Below are positions 8,506-17,633 of a stretch of 64,000 bases of DNA, one piece after another (positions within the stretch are counted from its first letter, which is position 1; each line of letters opens with the position of its first letter). Source of the DNA: Ligilactobacillus cholophilus (GTDB taxonomy: Bacteria > Bacillota > Bacilli > Lactobacillales > Lactobacillaceae); contig NZ_CP127832.1 of the NCBI RefSeq assembly GCF_030389495.1, positions 310,001 through 374,000 of the forward strand, given 5' to 3'. The position numbers were made by a program, and so were the translations under genes. The notes below the pieces were generated by a model. It was not told where the DNA came from and did no database searches. It saw nothing but the letters and a program-made list of their open reading frames with translations.

Positions 8506-9246
8506 ATGACACTAAAGGTTAGTGATTTAGTTGGAGGATACTCTCAAATTCCAGTATTAAAGAACATTTCCTTTGAGGTTAATCCACATGAATTAGTTGG
8601 ACTAATTGGACTAAATGGAGCAGGTAAATCAACAACTATTAAGCATATAATTGGTTTATTAGAACCTTATTCTGGAAAAGTAACAATTGATGGTCAAACT
8701 TTGCAAGAAGATCCTCAAGTATATAAAGCTAAACTCGCATATATACCAGAAACGCCAATTTTATATGATGAATTAACATTGAAAGAACATCTAGAGTTAA
8801 CAATAATGGCATACGATTTAGATTATAAAGAGGCTTGGAAAAAAGCAGAAGACTTGTTAAAAATGTTTCGTCTAGATAAAAAATTAGATTGGTTTCCAAA
8901 TAATTTTTCTAAAGGAATGAAACAAAAAGTGATGATTATATCTGCTTTTATGACAAATGCAGATATATATATTATTGATGAGCCATTTTATGGTTTAGAT
9001 CCACTTGCAATAAAAAAATTATTAGATTTAATAGAAAAAGCTAAAGACAATGGAGCAGCCATATTGATGTCTACTCACATTTTATCAACCGCTCAAGAAG
9101 TATGTGATCGGTTTGTTATGATAAATCAGGGAAAAGTAGAAGCAGAAGGTAATTTAAAAGCTTTACAACAAAAAATTGGCAGCAATAATGCATCATTATC
9201 TGATATTTATTTTAAGATTACACAAGGAGAAAATGAACATGAATAA
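8506..9246 (+). CDS. ecsA: ABC transporter ATP-binding protein EcsA
   Basis: 246-residue ABC ATPase: Walker A GLNGAGKST (35-43), signature FSKGMKQKV (~134), Walker B IYIIDEPF (~158) and a switch histidine in STHIL. It pairs with the membrane subunit encoded next (EcsB). In Bacillus, Ecs affects protein secretion, competence and RasP-dependent intramembrane proteolysis; the transported substrate is not known. RBS GAGGAG. Divergent from hit, as in B. subtilis. No ecsC follows. Confidence 0.93.
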   Translation: MTLKVSDLVGGYSQIPVLKNISFEVNPHELVGLIGLNGAGKSTTIKHIIGLLEPYSGKVTIDGQTLQEDPQVYKAKLAYIPETPILYDELTLKEHLELTIMAYDLDYKEAWKKAEDLLKMFRLDKKLDWFPNNFSKGMKQKVMIISAFMTNADIYIIDEPFYGLDPLAIKKLLDLIEKAKDNGAAILMSTHILSTAQEVCDRFVMINQGKVEAEGNLKALQQKIGSNNASLSDIYFKITQGENEHE

Positions 9247-10456
9247 TTTGTGGAATCAACGATTAAATAAATATCAAAAAAAACTTTTGAAATATTTACG
9301 CTTTGTATTTAATGATCATTTTATTATTGCACTATTTTTTATTTTAGGTGCAGCTTGTTATGGATATTTTATTTTAATTGACAATTATATAACTAAATAT
9401 ACATTTCAAGATAAACTAGTCGCAGTTATTATTTTATATCTGTTTTTACAAATTGGTAAAATTGCTACTTTATTAAGTAAGCCTGATATAGTTTTTTTAT
9501 TACCAAAAGATTATGAAATTAATAAATATTTGAAATGCGCATTAAAACATAGTTTTTTCATTAATACAATAATGCAGGGATCTCTTGTAATTATAGTAGT
9601 ACCTTTTCTTGTGCGCGTTTTAGGATTTAATATAGTTGAATGGATTGTAATTTTAATAAGTCAAATTATTTTAAAGTATAGTTTATTATTGTTGAAAAAA
9701 TTTGATTTATTTAATACAAGATGGACCAGATCAACTCCAGGAATTATCGTTTATTATATTCTGCCATTATTAGCTATTTTATGTGGTATTTTCTTTTCTT
9801 CATGGTTAGAATTAATAATTTCAATTGGATTAATAATTTTAACCAATGCACTTCAAAATAAAATACAGAATAATCATATATTTAAGTGGAATCAAGCAAT
9901 TGAATTAGAAGAATCAAGGGTAAGAAGAATTTATAAATTTTTTAGTTTATTTACCTATGTACCTGAAGTATCAGAAACAATAAAGGAACGTAAGTATTTA
10001 GATTTTCTTTTACCTAAATACTCTAAAGATCAAAATAAAACATATTTATATTTATATTGGCGTGGATTTTGGAGAAATCCAGAATATAGTGGGATTTTTA
10101 TAAGGTTAACATTAATTAGTTTAATTATTGGATGTTTTGTCAATTTATATTGGTTATCAATTTTATTAATTCTATTATTTATTTATTTAACAGGTTTTCA
10201 ACTTTTACCACTTTATAATCAATATTCAGATAACATATTTACACATCTGTATCCTTTAAATGAAAAAATACGTGAAAAGAACTTTAAAAATGTTTTACTA
10301 AAAATTCTGATTGTACAAATTTTAATTTTAACAATTGTTATTTTTATTAAGACAATGTCAATAATCAAAGCATTAATTTTTATAGCATTAGCAATGATTA
10401 TAATGTTTTTCTTAATAAAGGTTGTATTAAAACGACAATTGATAAAAATGGCTTGA
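9239..10456 (+). CDS. ecsB: ABC transporter membrane protein EcsB
   Basis: 405 residues from ATG 9239, which overlaps the last 8 nt of ecsA and stands 9 nt behind AAGGAG; the frame extends upstream into ecsA but without a signal. Multiple hydrophobic segments (e.g. ~29-50, ~65-85, ~110-165, ~190-230 and C-terminal pairs) separated by basic loops match the EcsB family. Forms the membrane part of the Ecs exporter. The C-terminus overlaps a possible promoter of ccrZ. Confidence 0.9.
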   Translation: MNNLWNQRLNKYQKKLLKYLRFVFNDHFIIALFFILGAACYGYFILIDNYITKYTFQDKLVAVIILYLFLQIGKIATLLSKPDIVFLLPKDYEINKYLKCALKHSFFINTIMQGSLVIIVVPFLVRVLGFNIVEWIVILISQIILKYSLLLLKKFDLFNTRWTRSTPGIIVYYILPLLAILCGIFFSSWLELIISIGLIILTNALQNKIQNNHIFKWNQAIELEESRVRRIYKFFSLFTYVPEVSETIKERKYLDFLLPKYSKDQNKTYLYLYWRGFWRNPEYSGIFIRLTLISLIIGCFVNLYWLSILLILLFIYLTGFQLLPLYNQYSDNIFTHLYPLNEKIREKNFKNVLLKILIVQILILTIVIFIKTMSIIKALIFIALAMIIMFFLIKVVLKRQLIKMA

Positions 10457-10479
10457 CAGTTATCAAGTAAACTTATAGA
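10453..10479 (+). promoter_or_regulatory. Possible promoter of ccrZ
   Basis: TTGACA (10453-10458), which contains the ecsB stop, and TATAGA (10474-10479); the 15-nt spacer is short. Leaves a ~35-nt leader. Confidence 0.35.
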
Positions 10480-10520
10480 CTTTAAGTAGTTATCGATATA
10501 TGTAGGAGGAGAGTAGCGAT

Positions 10521-11321
10521 ATGGATTCCAATCCCAAAAAAGGTTGGCGCATTCTCCCAGTAGGTGGCAATACTGGAATGGCATATATGGGTGAAAAAAA
10601 TGATCGACGTTTATTTTTGAAAAGGAATACTTCTCCATTTTTGGCAGCTTTATCTTTAGAGGAAATCACTCCAAGACTTGTTTGGACTAAGAGAATGGTT
10701 TCTGGTGATACATTAACTGCACAAGAATGGATGAATGGACGTAATTTACACCGAAACGAAATGAAACAATCACAGGTATCTGATTTATTGGCTCGTGTTC
10801 ATCATTCTGAATTATTAAAAAGAATGTGGAAACAGGTTGGTGGAAAAATTACAACTCCTCAAACATTGATTGATGAATGTTATATTAATATATCACCTGA
10901 TTTACGAAGCCATCCTCTAATTTCAAAAGTATTAAAAGCTTTGAATGATAATCAACCACAGCTGGAGTGCTCGAATTATGAAGTATGTCATGGCGATTTA
11001 AATCATAAAAATTGTTTACTATCTGACACAGGAAAACTTTACTTAGTTGATTGGGATTCTGCTAAATTAGCAGATCCTGCATTAGATTTAAGTATGTTAA
11101 TGTGCCGGTATGTCCCACGTGATGAATGGCAAAATTGGTTAAAGCAATATTTAAAAGCAGAACCTAGTGATAGTTTGAAAAAACGTATTGTTTGGTATAC
11201 ATTTTTGAATTTAATTCAGGCAATTGAAGAAAGTCATCGACGTGGTCGTTTCCATGAAATGAACCAAGACATAATTAAATTATCAGAAATTGTAAAAGAT
11301 CAAAGTTATTATGAAATTTAA
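10521..11321 (+). CDS. ccrZ: CcrZ/YtmP-type phosphotransferase (cell-cycle regulator family)
   Basis: 266-residue aminoglycoside-phosphotransferase-fold kinase. Catalytic loop HGDLNHKN (His157-Gly-Asp159) and metal-binding VDWD (176-179) are intact. Homologues directly upstream of trmB are B. subtilis YtmP and S. pneumoniae CcrZ; the latter couples division to DnaA-dependent replication initiation and phosphorylates a small sugar substrate. The position before trmB strongly supports this orthology. RBS GGAGGAGAG. Closed by its own terminator. Confidence 0.88.
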   Translation: MDSNPKKGWRILPVGGNTGMAYMGEKNDRRLFLKRNTSPFLAALSLEEITPRLVWTKRMVSGDTLTAQEWMNGRNLHRNEMKQSQVSDLLARVHHSELLKRMWKQVGGKITTPQTLIDECYINISPDLRSHPLISKVLKALNDNQPQLECSNYEVCHGDLNHKNCLLSDTGKLYLVDWDSAKLADPALDLSMLMCRYVPRDEWQNWLKQYLKAEPSDSLKKRIVWYTFLNLIQAIEESHRRGRFHEMNQDIIKLSEIVKDQSYYEI

Positions 11322-11352
11322 GGTTGTGACAAAGGTCGCAACCTGATTTTTT
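11321..11352 (+). terminator. Terminator between ccrZ and trmB
   Basis: AGGTTGTGAC-AAAG-GTCGCAACCT followed by GATTTTTT; its 5' arm touches the last base of the ccrZ stop codon. It probably reduces rather than blocks read-through to trmB, which starts 15 nt further on and has no obvious promoter. Confidence 0.8.
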
Positions 11353-11366
11353 AGAAAGGAAAATGA

Positions 11367-12005
11367 ATGAGACTTAGAAATCGTCCCTGGGCTAAGCCGC
11401 TAATTGAAGAAAATCCCCAATATGTAGTTACATCTCCTGAAGAATTTAAGGGAAAATGGGATACAAGATTTGAAAAAGAAGCCCCATTATTTATTGAAAT
11501 TGGAATGGGAAAGGGCCAATTTATTGTTGAAATGGCAAAACAACATCCAGAAAATAATTATATTGGAATGGAATTACAAACTGTTGCAACAGGTTATGCG
11601 TTAAAAAAACAACTTGAAAATAAATTACCTAATTTGCAACTGGTTCGCGCAAATGGTGCTGCATTAACAGAATATTTTGAGAAAGATGAAGTTGATGGCA
11701 TTTATTTAAACTTTTCTGATCCTTGGCCTAAAAAAAGACAGGCCAAAAGAAGATTGACATATCCTACATTTTTAAAGCAATATCAAAGTGTAATGAAGAA
11801 ACAAGGACATATAGAATTTAAAACGGATAATCGTGGCTTGTTCGAGTATTCAATTGTTTCTATGAATAACTTTGGAATGGAATTTGATCAAATTTGGTTG
11901 GATTTACATGCAACACCTGATTTAACAGATAATGTATTAACTGAATATGAAGAGAAATTTAGAAAAAAAGGTCCAATTTATAAACTAGAAGCTCACTTTA
12001 AGTAG
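11367..12005 (+). CDS. trmB: tRNA (guanine-N7)-methyltransferase
   Basis: 212 residues, the usual length. SAM-dependent enzyme that makes m7G46 in the variable loop of tRNAs. Motif [13 protein letters not shown] (~40-51), the family block [15 protein letters not shown] (~115-129) and the C-terminal [11 protein letters not shown] tail are all present. RBS AGAAAGGAAA. It follows ccrZ as in streptococci and bacilli; a thioredoxin gene follows after 15 nt. Confidence 0.95.
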   Translation: MRLRNRPWAKPLIEENPQYVVTSPEEFKGKWDTRFEKEAPLFIEIGMGKGQFIVEMAKQHPENNYIGMELQTVATGYALKKQLENKLPNLQLVRANGAALTEYFEKDEVDGIYLNFSDPWPKKRQAKRRLTYPTFLKQYQSVMKKQGHIEFKTDNRGLFEYSIVSMNNFGMEFDQIWLDLHATPDLTDNVLTEYEEKFRKKGPIYKLEAHFK

Positions 12006-12020
12006 GAGGGACATGAAGTA

Positions 12021-12341
12021 ATGGAAAAGTTAGAAAAAACTAATTTAAAAGAATTAGAGAATAAACTTTCCAAGGGAAAGTATGTATTATTTTTTACAGC
12101 CGACTGGTGTCCGGATTGTCGGTTTATTAAACCAGCAATGAGTGAAATTGAGGAAGAATATTCAGAATTCGATTTTATAAAAATTGATCGTGATGAGAAT
12201 ATTGAATTATGTGATGAAATGTCAATTATGGGAATTCCAAGTTTTGTTGTATTTAAAAATGGACAAGAAGTTAGCCGATTTGTAAATAAAGAACGCAAAA
12301 CTAAACAAGAAGTTGAAAAATTTTTAGATAGTGTGAAATGA
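12021..12341 (+). CDS. Thioredoxin-like protein (YtpP type)
   Basis: 106 residues with a thioredoxin fold. Redox motif WCPDC (Cys30-Cys33; CPDC instead of the classical CGPC), cis-proline segment GIPSFVVF near 76. CPDC suggests a redox potential different from the main thioredoxin. Gene order thioredoxin-ytpR-sftA-murC copies the ytpP-ytpQ-ytpR-sftA-murC order of B. subtilis (ytpQ missing here). RBS AGGAGGGACATGAAGT. Confidence 0.88.
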   Translation: MEKLEKTNLKELENKLSKGKYVLFFTADWCPDCRFIKPAMSEIEEEYSEFDFIKIDRDENIELCDEMSIMGIPSFVVFKNGQEVSRFVNKERKTKQEVEKFLDSVK

Positions 12342-12350
12342 GGGATATAA

Positions 12351-12995
12351 ATGTTAATAGCTAGTTATAATCCAAAACATCTTGGGGATGTTTTAATTAC
12401 AATGATTAATCCAGATGTAAAAGAACAGTCATTTGAAAAAAAAGAAGATGTAGTTCGTATTTTTAATAAAGAAAATAATCAAACGATTGGATATAACTTT
12501 TTTGAAATTTCAAAAGTATTGTCTGGATTAAATGGAAATGGACAAATCAAATTAACGACAGACCAAGTAAATGTATTAAATCAACATTTAAAAGAGTTAG
12601 GCTTTAAAGATCTATTAACATTTGACAATGAACCAAAATTTGTAGTGGGTTATGTAAAGAAAATGGAAGAACATCCAGATTCTGACCATTTACACATTAC
12701 TCAAACGTTAGTGGATAATGATAAAATATTACAAATTGTTTGTGGAGCACCTAATATTCAAGAAGGTCAGACAGTCGTTGTTGCTAAAGAAGGGGCAATG
12801 ATGCCTACTGGTGCAATGATTTGGAACGGCAAATTACGCGGTGTAGAGAGTGATGGCATGATTTGCTCAGCAAGAGAATTGAATCTTCCAAATGCACCTC
12901 AAAAACGTGGTATTTTAGTATTACCGGCAGATGAATATCATGCAGGTGATGAATTTGATTTTGATAAAGCTGCAACATTATTTGTAGAAAATTAA
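12351..12995 (+). CDS. ytpR: YtpR family tRNA-binding-domain protein
   Basis: 214 residues. N-terminal ~90 residues form a DUF4479-type domain; the C-terminal half (~95-205, VVGYVKKMEEHPDSDHLHITQ... VVCGAPNI... GVESDGMICSARELNL) is the OB-fold tRNA-binding domain shared with PheT N-termini and EMAP-like proteins. No catalytic site, so probably an RNA-binding accessory factor; exact role unknown. Start follows GAGGGATATAA, 9 nt behind the thioredoxin stop. Confidence 0.9.
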   Translation: MLIASYNPKHLGDVLITMINPDVKEQSFEKKEDVVRIFNKENNQTIGYNFFEISKVLSGLNGNGQIKLTTDQVNVLNQHLKELGFKDLLTFDNEPKFVVGYVKKMEEHPDSDHLHITQTLVDNDKILQIVCGAPNIQEGQTVVVAKEGAMMPTGAMIWNGKLRGVESDGMICSARELNLPNAPQKRGILVLPADEYHAGDEFDFDKAATLFVEN

Positions 12996-13024
12996 TCAAT
13001 AAATTTAGTAATTTGTGATAAAAT

Positions 13025-13064
13025 GGGCTAGGTAACATTCATTTGTTACTAGCCCAATTTTTTT
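13025..13064 (+). terminator. Terminator after ytpR
   Basis: GGGCTAGGTAACA-TTCATT-TGTTACTAGCCC (one bulged base) followed by AATTTTTTT. Confidence 0.9.
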
Positions 13065-13084
13065 AGTAAGGATGATCATAAATT

Positions 13085-15313
13085 ATGAAACATTATGATG
13101 GGCCAGCTTTTTTTAGAAGAGCAAAAAATGATAATATAAAAAAACAAAATTCAGAAAAAAATATTAACGAAAATGAAGAAGAAAATAAAGTAGAACCAGT
13201 TAATGAATATAATCATAAGGAATTTCATCCTAGTTATATTCCACCTTCTGTCTTAAGTTTTAGATCAAATAATTTGAGACAAAAGTATAAAAACCTAATT
13301 TTTGAAATTAAAAAAGAAGATGATAATTACTTATTATTTGATGATTCTCAAGATGATGACGTAATTGATTTAATTCATAAAGAGTTAGATAGTGTTCAAA
13401 GTCAACAAGTTGAAGAGGACATGACTTCAACAGAAGAAATAACAGATAATGAATTCGATAAACAAACATCTGAGAAAGATAATGAGCAAATTTATCAACA
13501 TGAGATTTATAATTCTGAAATTGACCAATCAGAAATTATGGATAAAAACATAGAAGATACTAAAACAGAATATAGTGAACCAACTGTAGAAAAAATTTCA
13601 GAGTCAACAGATGAAGATGAATTCGAAACAAAAGCATGTCGAGTTAAAGATAATTTTGAAAAGAATTCTGAAGTGCATCAATTTAAATCTGAAAAAGAAG
13701 ATGAAGAGATTGATGTTAAGGATGAATCTAATGCTGTTACAGAGGAACAGGAACCTGAAAAAAATCATGCATTGAACAAATCACTTTCTGATATTTTAAG
13801 CGCAGAAAACAATGCACAACATAATTTGAAAATTTTTGATACAAATAATGATGAAGATCATGGAGCAGTTGATATGCATAATAATGAATATAAAGGATAT
13901 CAACTACCACCATTATCTTTATTACCAGCTCCTATTGCTCATAATAGTAGTCAAACTGAGGAATGGGCTTTAAGTCAATCGCAAATTTTAAACGAAACTT
14001 TTAAAGCATTTAATGTTAAAGCTGAAGTGAAAGATTGGACTGTAGGGCCTACAGTAACACAGTTTGAAGTAACACTTGCATTAGGTGTAAAAGTTAGCAA
14101 AATAACAAATCTAGCTGATGATTTAAAATTAGCTTTAGCTGCTAAAGATATTAGAATTGAAGCACCAATTTCCGGTAAAAGTAGTGTAGGAATTGAAATT
14201 CCTAATAAATTTTCACGGCCAGTAATGCTTTCTGAAGTTTTAAATTCGCCACAATTTAAAAATGCTAAGTCACCTCTAACAGTTGCTTTAGGAGTTGATT
14301 TATTTGGAATTCCACAAATTACTAATATTCATGATATGCCTCATGGATTAATTGCTGGTGCAACAGGTTCAGGGAAATCAGTATTTATTAATAGTTTACT
14401 AGTTTCATTACTGTATAAAGCAACTCCTCAAGATGTAAAATTACTTTTAATTGATCCTAAGACAGTTGAAATGGCACCATATGAAGGATTACCACACCTT
14501 TTAGCTCCGGTTATTTCTGATCCGCAAGCTGCAACGGCATCTTTAAAATGGGCAGTTGAAGAGATGAATCAAAGATATGAAAAATTAGCAGCTGCTGGAG
14601 TTAGGGATATAGATGCGTTTAATAAAAAAGCTGAAGATACAGGTGAATATGGTCTTCATATGCCATATATTGTAATTATTATTGATGAGTTAGCTGATTT
14701 AATGATGACAGCATCTGCTGAAATTTCAGATTATATTGGTCAAATCACAGCTAAAGCTAGAGCGTGTGGAATTCATTTGTTAGTAGCTACTCAACGTCCA
14801 AGTGTTGATGTAATTACTGGAACAATGAAGAACAATATCCCAACAAGAATTGCATTTATGGTATCAAGCCAAATTGATTCTAGAACGATTATCGATTCAT
14901 CTGGTGCTGAAAAGTTGTTGGGAAAAGGTGATATGTTATATTTGGGCAATGGAAAGAGCCAAGCTAAAAGGCTTCAAGGAACGTATATCAATGATGATAA
15001 AATTGATGAAGTAGTAGCTTTTGTAAAACAGCAAGGTAAACCGCAATATGCATTTGATCCAGAAAACTTAAAGAAAAAAGAATTAAGTCATGAAAATGAA
15101 GATGAATTACTTCCTCGGGTATTAGATTATATCGTTAATGAAGAAAGCATCTCTACATCTAAATTACAGCGAGTATTTTCAATTGGATATAATCGGGCAG
15201 CTCGTATTATTGAAGAATTAGAAAAAAGACAATATATTTCACCAGCACGTGGTTCAAAACCTCGGAAAGTATTCTTAACTCAAGAAGAATTAGATAAGTT
15301 ACTTGGTGAATAA
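13085..15313 (+). CDS. sftA: FtsK/SpoIIIE family DNA translocase, soluble SftA type
   Basis: 742 residues. No membrane segments: residues 1 to ~260 are a very acidic, Glu/Asp/Asn-rich, probably disordered region. Then come the alpha/beta motor domains with Walker A GATGSGKS (425-432) and Walker B IIIDELADL, and a C-terminal gamma winged helix (~680-735) that reads DNA orientation signals. Lack of the N-terminal membrane domain and the ytpR-sftA-murC context identify SftA, which clears chromosome ends from the septum before it closes. The motor is conventional; the N-terminal tail shows little sequence constraint. Start ATG 13085 follows AGTAAGGATG. Confidence 0.9.
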   Translation: MKHYDGPAFFRRAKNDNIKKQNSEKNINENEEENKVEPVNEYNHKEFHPSYIPPSVLSFRSNNLRQKYKNLIFEIKKEDDNYLLFDDSQDDDVIDLIHKELDSVQSQQVEEDMTSTEEITDNEFDKQTSEKDNEQIYQHEIYNSEIDQSEIMDKNIEDTKTEYSEPTVEKISESTDEDEFETKACRVKDNFEKNSEVHQFKSEKEDEEIDVKDESNAVTEEQEPEKNHALNKSLSDILSAENNAQHNLKIFDTNNDEDHGAVDMHNNEYKGYQLPPLSLLPAPIAHNSSQTEEWALSQSQILNETFKAFNVKAEVKDWTVGPTVTQFEVTLALGVKVSKITNLADDLKLALAAKDIRIEAPISGKSSVGIEIPNKFSRPVMLSEVLNSPQFKNAKSPLTVALGVDLFGIPQITNIHDMPHGLIAGATGSGKSVFINSLLVSLLYKATPQDVKLLLIDPKTVEMAPYEGLPHLLAPVISDPQAATASLKWAVEEMNQRYEKLAAAGVRDIDAFNKKAEDTGEYGLHMPYIVIIIDELADLMMTASAEISDYIGQITAKARACGIHLLVATQRPSVDVITGTMKNNIPTRIAFMVSSQIDSRTIIDSSGAEKLLGKGDMLYLGNGKSQAKRLQGTYINDDKIDEVVAFVKQQGKPQYAFDPENLKKKELSHENEDELLPRVLDYIVNEESISTSKLQRVFSIGYNRAARIIEELEKRQYISPARGSKPRKVFLTQEELDKLLGE

Positions 15314-15321
15314 AATCAAAA

Positions 15322-15350
15322 TTTATAAGTAAATTGATTTATGGTACACT
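15322..15350 (+). promoter_or_regulatory. Probable murC promoter with palindrome over the -10
   Basis: Extended -10 TGGTACACT (TACACT 15345-15350) with a weak -35 TTTATA (15322-15327) 17 nt upstream. The -10 lies inside the perfect palindrome GGTACA-C-TGTACC (15343-15355). Confidence 0.5.
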
Positions 15351-15382
15351 GTACCTAATAAGCTTAAGAAAGGGTTTTTTAA

Positions 15383-16714
15383 ATGAACATGGATGCAACA
15401 TATTTTTTTGTTGGAATTAAAGGAACAGGAATGAGTTCACTTGCTTTAATTTTGCATGATAAAGGATGCAAAGTTATGGGATCTGACATTGATAAATATA
15501 CTTTTACGCAACGAGGGTTAGAACAAGCTGGAATTAAAATATTATCTTTTGATAAAGATAATATCAAAAAAGATATGATAATCGTTGCTGGAAATGCATT
15601 TGATGATGATCAAGAAGAAATTAAACGAGCAAAAGAGTTAGGCTTAAAAGTAATGCGCTATCCAGAAGTTGTTGAGATGATTATTGAAGAAACAACAAGT
15701 ATTGGAGTTGCAGGGGCTCACGGTAAAACAAGTACAACAGGGCTTTTAGCCCACGTATTAAGTGGTGTTTCACCTACAAGTTATTTAGTAGGTGATGGTT
15801 CAGGAAAAGGTACACCTGATGCACGTTTCTTTGTCTTTGAAGCTGACGAATATAGAAGACATTTTGTGGCATATCATCCTGACTATGCAATTATGACCAA
15901 TATAGATTTTGATCATCCTGATTATTTTACAGGAATTGAAGATGTATGTGATGCATTTGAAACCTTAGCAAAGCAAACCAAAAAGGGTATTTTTGCATGG
16001 GGTGAAGATAAGTATTTACGGAAAATAAAAGCAAATGTTCCAGTATATTATTATGGAACTGAAGAAAATGATGATTTCATAGCTAAAAATATTAAACGAA
16101 CAACACAAGGTTCAAGTTTTGATGTTTTCTTCCATGATCAATTTTTGGGTAATTTTGAAACACATTTGTTTGGTGAACACAATGTATTAAATACACTAGC
16201 TGTAATTGCTGTTAGTTATTTTGAAAAGATTGATTTAGATCAAATCAAAAAACAATTACTTACATTCAAGGGTGTAAAGCGTCGTTTTACAGAAAAGACG
16301 GTTGCTGACATGGTTATTATTGATGACTATGCTCATCATCCACATGAAATTCGTGCTACGTTAGATGCTGCAAGACAACAATATCCAAATAAAAAGTTAA
16401 TTGCAGTTTTCCAACCTCATACATTTACGCGTACCATTGCTTTAATGGATGACTTTGCAGAAAGTTTAAATATTGCAGATCAAGTTTATTTAACTGATAT
16501 TTTTGGGTCTATTCGTGAAAACAGTGGAAATGTTTCTTCTGCTGATTTAGGTAAGAAAATTACTAAGGGTGGCGAAGTATTAAAATTGGATAATATGTCA
16601 CCATTATTAGATTATCATGATGCAGTAGTAATATTTATGGGTGCAGGTGATATTCAAAAATATGAACGTGTATATGAACAATTATTAAGCGAATTAAGTT
16701 TAAATAATAATTAA
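15383..16714 (+). CDS. murC: UDP-N-acetylmuramate--L-alanine ligase
   Basis: 443 residues, normal for MurC. ATP-dependent ligase that adds L-Ala to UDP-MurNAc in the cytoplasm, first peptide step of peptidoglycan. Rossmann motif [11 protein letters not shown] (11-21), ATP loop [10 protein letters not shown] (111-120), [10 protein letters not shown] and [10 protein letters not shown] are present. RBS AAGAAAGGG with 8-nt spacing selects ATG 15383. Follows sftA as in B. subtilis, but with its own promoter region. Confidence 0.96.
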   Translation: MNMDATYFFVGIKGTGMSSLALILHDKGCKVMGSDIDKYTFTQRGLEQAGIKILSFDKDNIKKDMIIVAGNAFDDDQEEIKRAKELGLKVMRYPEVVEMIIEETTSIGVAGAHGKTSTTGLLAHVLSGVSPTSYLVGDGSGKGTPDARFFVFEADEYRRHFVAYHPDYAIMTNIDFDHPDYFTGIEDVCDAFETLAKQTKKGIFAWGEDKYLRKIKANVPVYYYGTEENDDFIAKNIKRTTQGSSFDVFFHDQFLGNFETHLFGEHNVLNTLAVIAVSYFEKIDLDQIKKQLLTFKGVKRRFTEKTVADMVIIDDYAHHPHEIRATLDAARQQYPNKKLIAVFQPHTFTRTIALMDDFAESLNIADQVYLTDIFGSIRENSGNVSSADLGKKITKGGEVLKLDNMSPLLDYHDAVVIFMGAGDIQKYERVYEQLLSELSLNNN

Positions 16715-16740
16715 TACTTAATCATATAAAGGTAAAATTT

Positions 16741-16769
16741 AATTAAACAATAATAAACTATGATATAAT
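16741..16769 (+). promoter_or_regulatory. Extended -10 promoter of the BI-1 gene
   Basis: TGATATAAT (TATAAT 16764-16769 with TG at 16761-16762); -35 AATTAA at 16741-16746 is poor. Confidence 0.5.
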
Positions 16770-16806
16770 CCTTAACATACAAATTAATAACTAAGGAGAG
16801 AATTTA

Positions 16807-17499
16807 ATGAATAATTTTGATCAACAATCATCTTTGAATACTCAAGGATTAAATCAATTTCTTTCAAAGATGTATGCCTACATGGCGGGAGCAATTGCTA
16901 TCTCTGCAATAATGGCATATGTTACAGCAAGATTTTTAGCAAGTACTATTTTTTCAAGTCCATTAACAATGATTGTGCTTGGAATTATTTTAATTGCGAT
17001 GGTATTTTCATTATCATTTAATCCTAATCGAGCACCAGCGATGAGCATTGCAATGTTATTTATTTATGCAGCAATTGAGGGGATTCTCTTTTCTTCAATT
17101 TTAACTGTTTATGCCTCAAAAGATATTACAATGGCTTTTGTATCAGCTGCTGTAGTTTTTGTAGTTTTAAGTGTGTTTGGATTAAATACAAAAAAAGACC
17201 TATCTAGGATTGGACGACAAGCAATGGCTGCATTATTTGCATTATTTATTGTTTCAATAATCAATTTATTTTTAAAGAGTGCAGCAATTGAATATGTGTT
17301 CAGTTATATTGGAGTTGTTATTTTCACAATTTTAACGGCTTGGGATACTCAAAGAATGAAACAATTATATGTTGAATATGGTAATCAAATAGGTGTTACT
17401 AATTTAGCTATAAATGGAGCTTTACAACTTTATTTAGATTTTATTAATATTTTTATTTACTTATTAGAAATTTTTGGAAATAACAGTGACAATAATTAA
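16807..17499 (+). CDS. Bax inhibitor-1 family membrane protein
   Basis: 230 residues with seven predicted membrane segments (roughly 22-45, 53-72, 79-100, 105-125, 138-155, 160-182, 203-223) and the BI-1 signature near the fifth to sixth helices (TAWDTQRMKQLY). Bacterial relatives such as YetJ are pH-sensitive calcium leak channels; that role here is inference by family. Strong RBS AAGGAGAG. Monocistronic, with its own promoter and terminator. Confidence 0.92.
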   Translation: MNNFDQQSSLNTQGLNQFLSKMYAYMAGAIAISAIMAYVTARFLASTIFSSPLTMIVLGIILIAMVFSLSFNPNRAPAMSIAMLFIYAAIEGILFSSILTVYASKDITMAFVSAAVVFVVLSVFGLNTKKDLSRIGRQAMAALFALFIVSIINLFLKSAAIEYVFSYIGVVIFTILTAWDTQRMKQLYVEYGNQIGVTNLAINGALQLYLDFINIFIYLLEIFGNNSDNN

Positions 17500-17500
17500 C

Positions 17501-17532
17501 AAAAAACTATGACATTAGTCATAGTTTTTTTA
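17501..17532 (+). terminator. Terminator after the BI-1 gene
   Basis: AAAAAACTATGAC-ATTA-GTCATAGTTTTTTTATT. Confidence 0.9.
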
Positions 17533-17633
17533 TTAGCCTTAAAGTAGTGATATTTAAATATCTTGCTTCTTTTTAATTTTAGTGATGATTTGGTAAAATA
17601 TACTTAATATTATGTGATTAAAGGAAGAAAAAA

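Noticed and set aside
10219-10638. 139-codon open frame on the minus strand across ecsB/ccrZ
   Set aside because: Antisense to two well-supported genes, no RBS, Phe/Ile/Asn-rich low-complexity translation.
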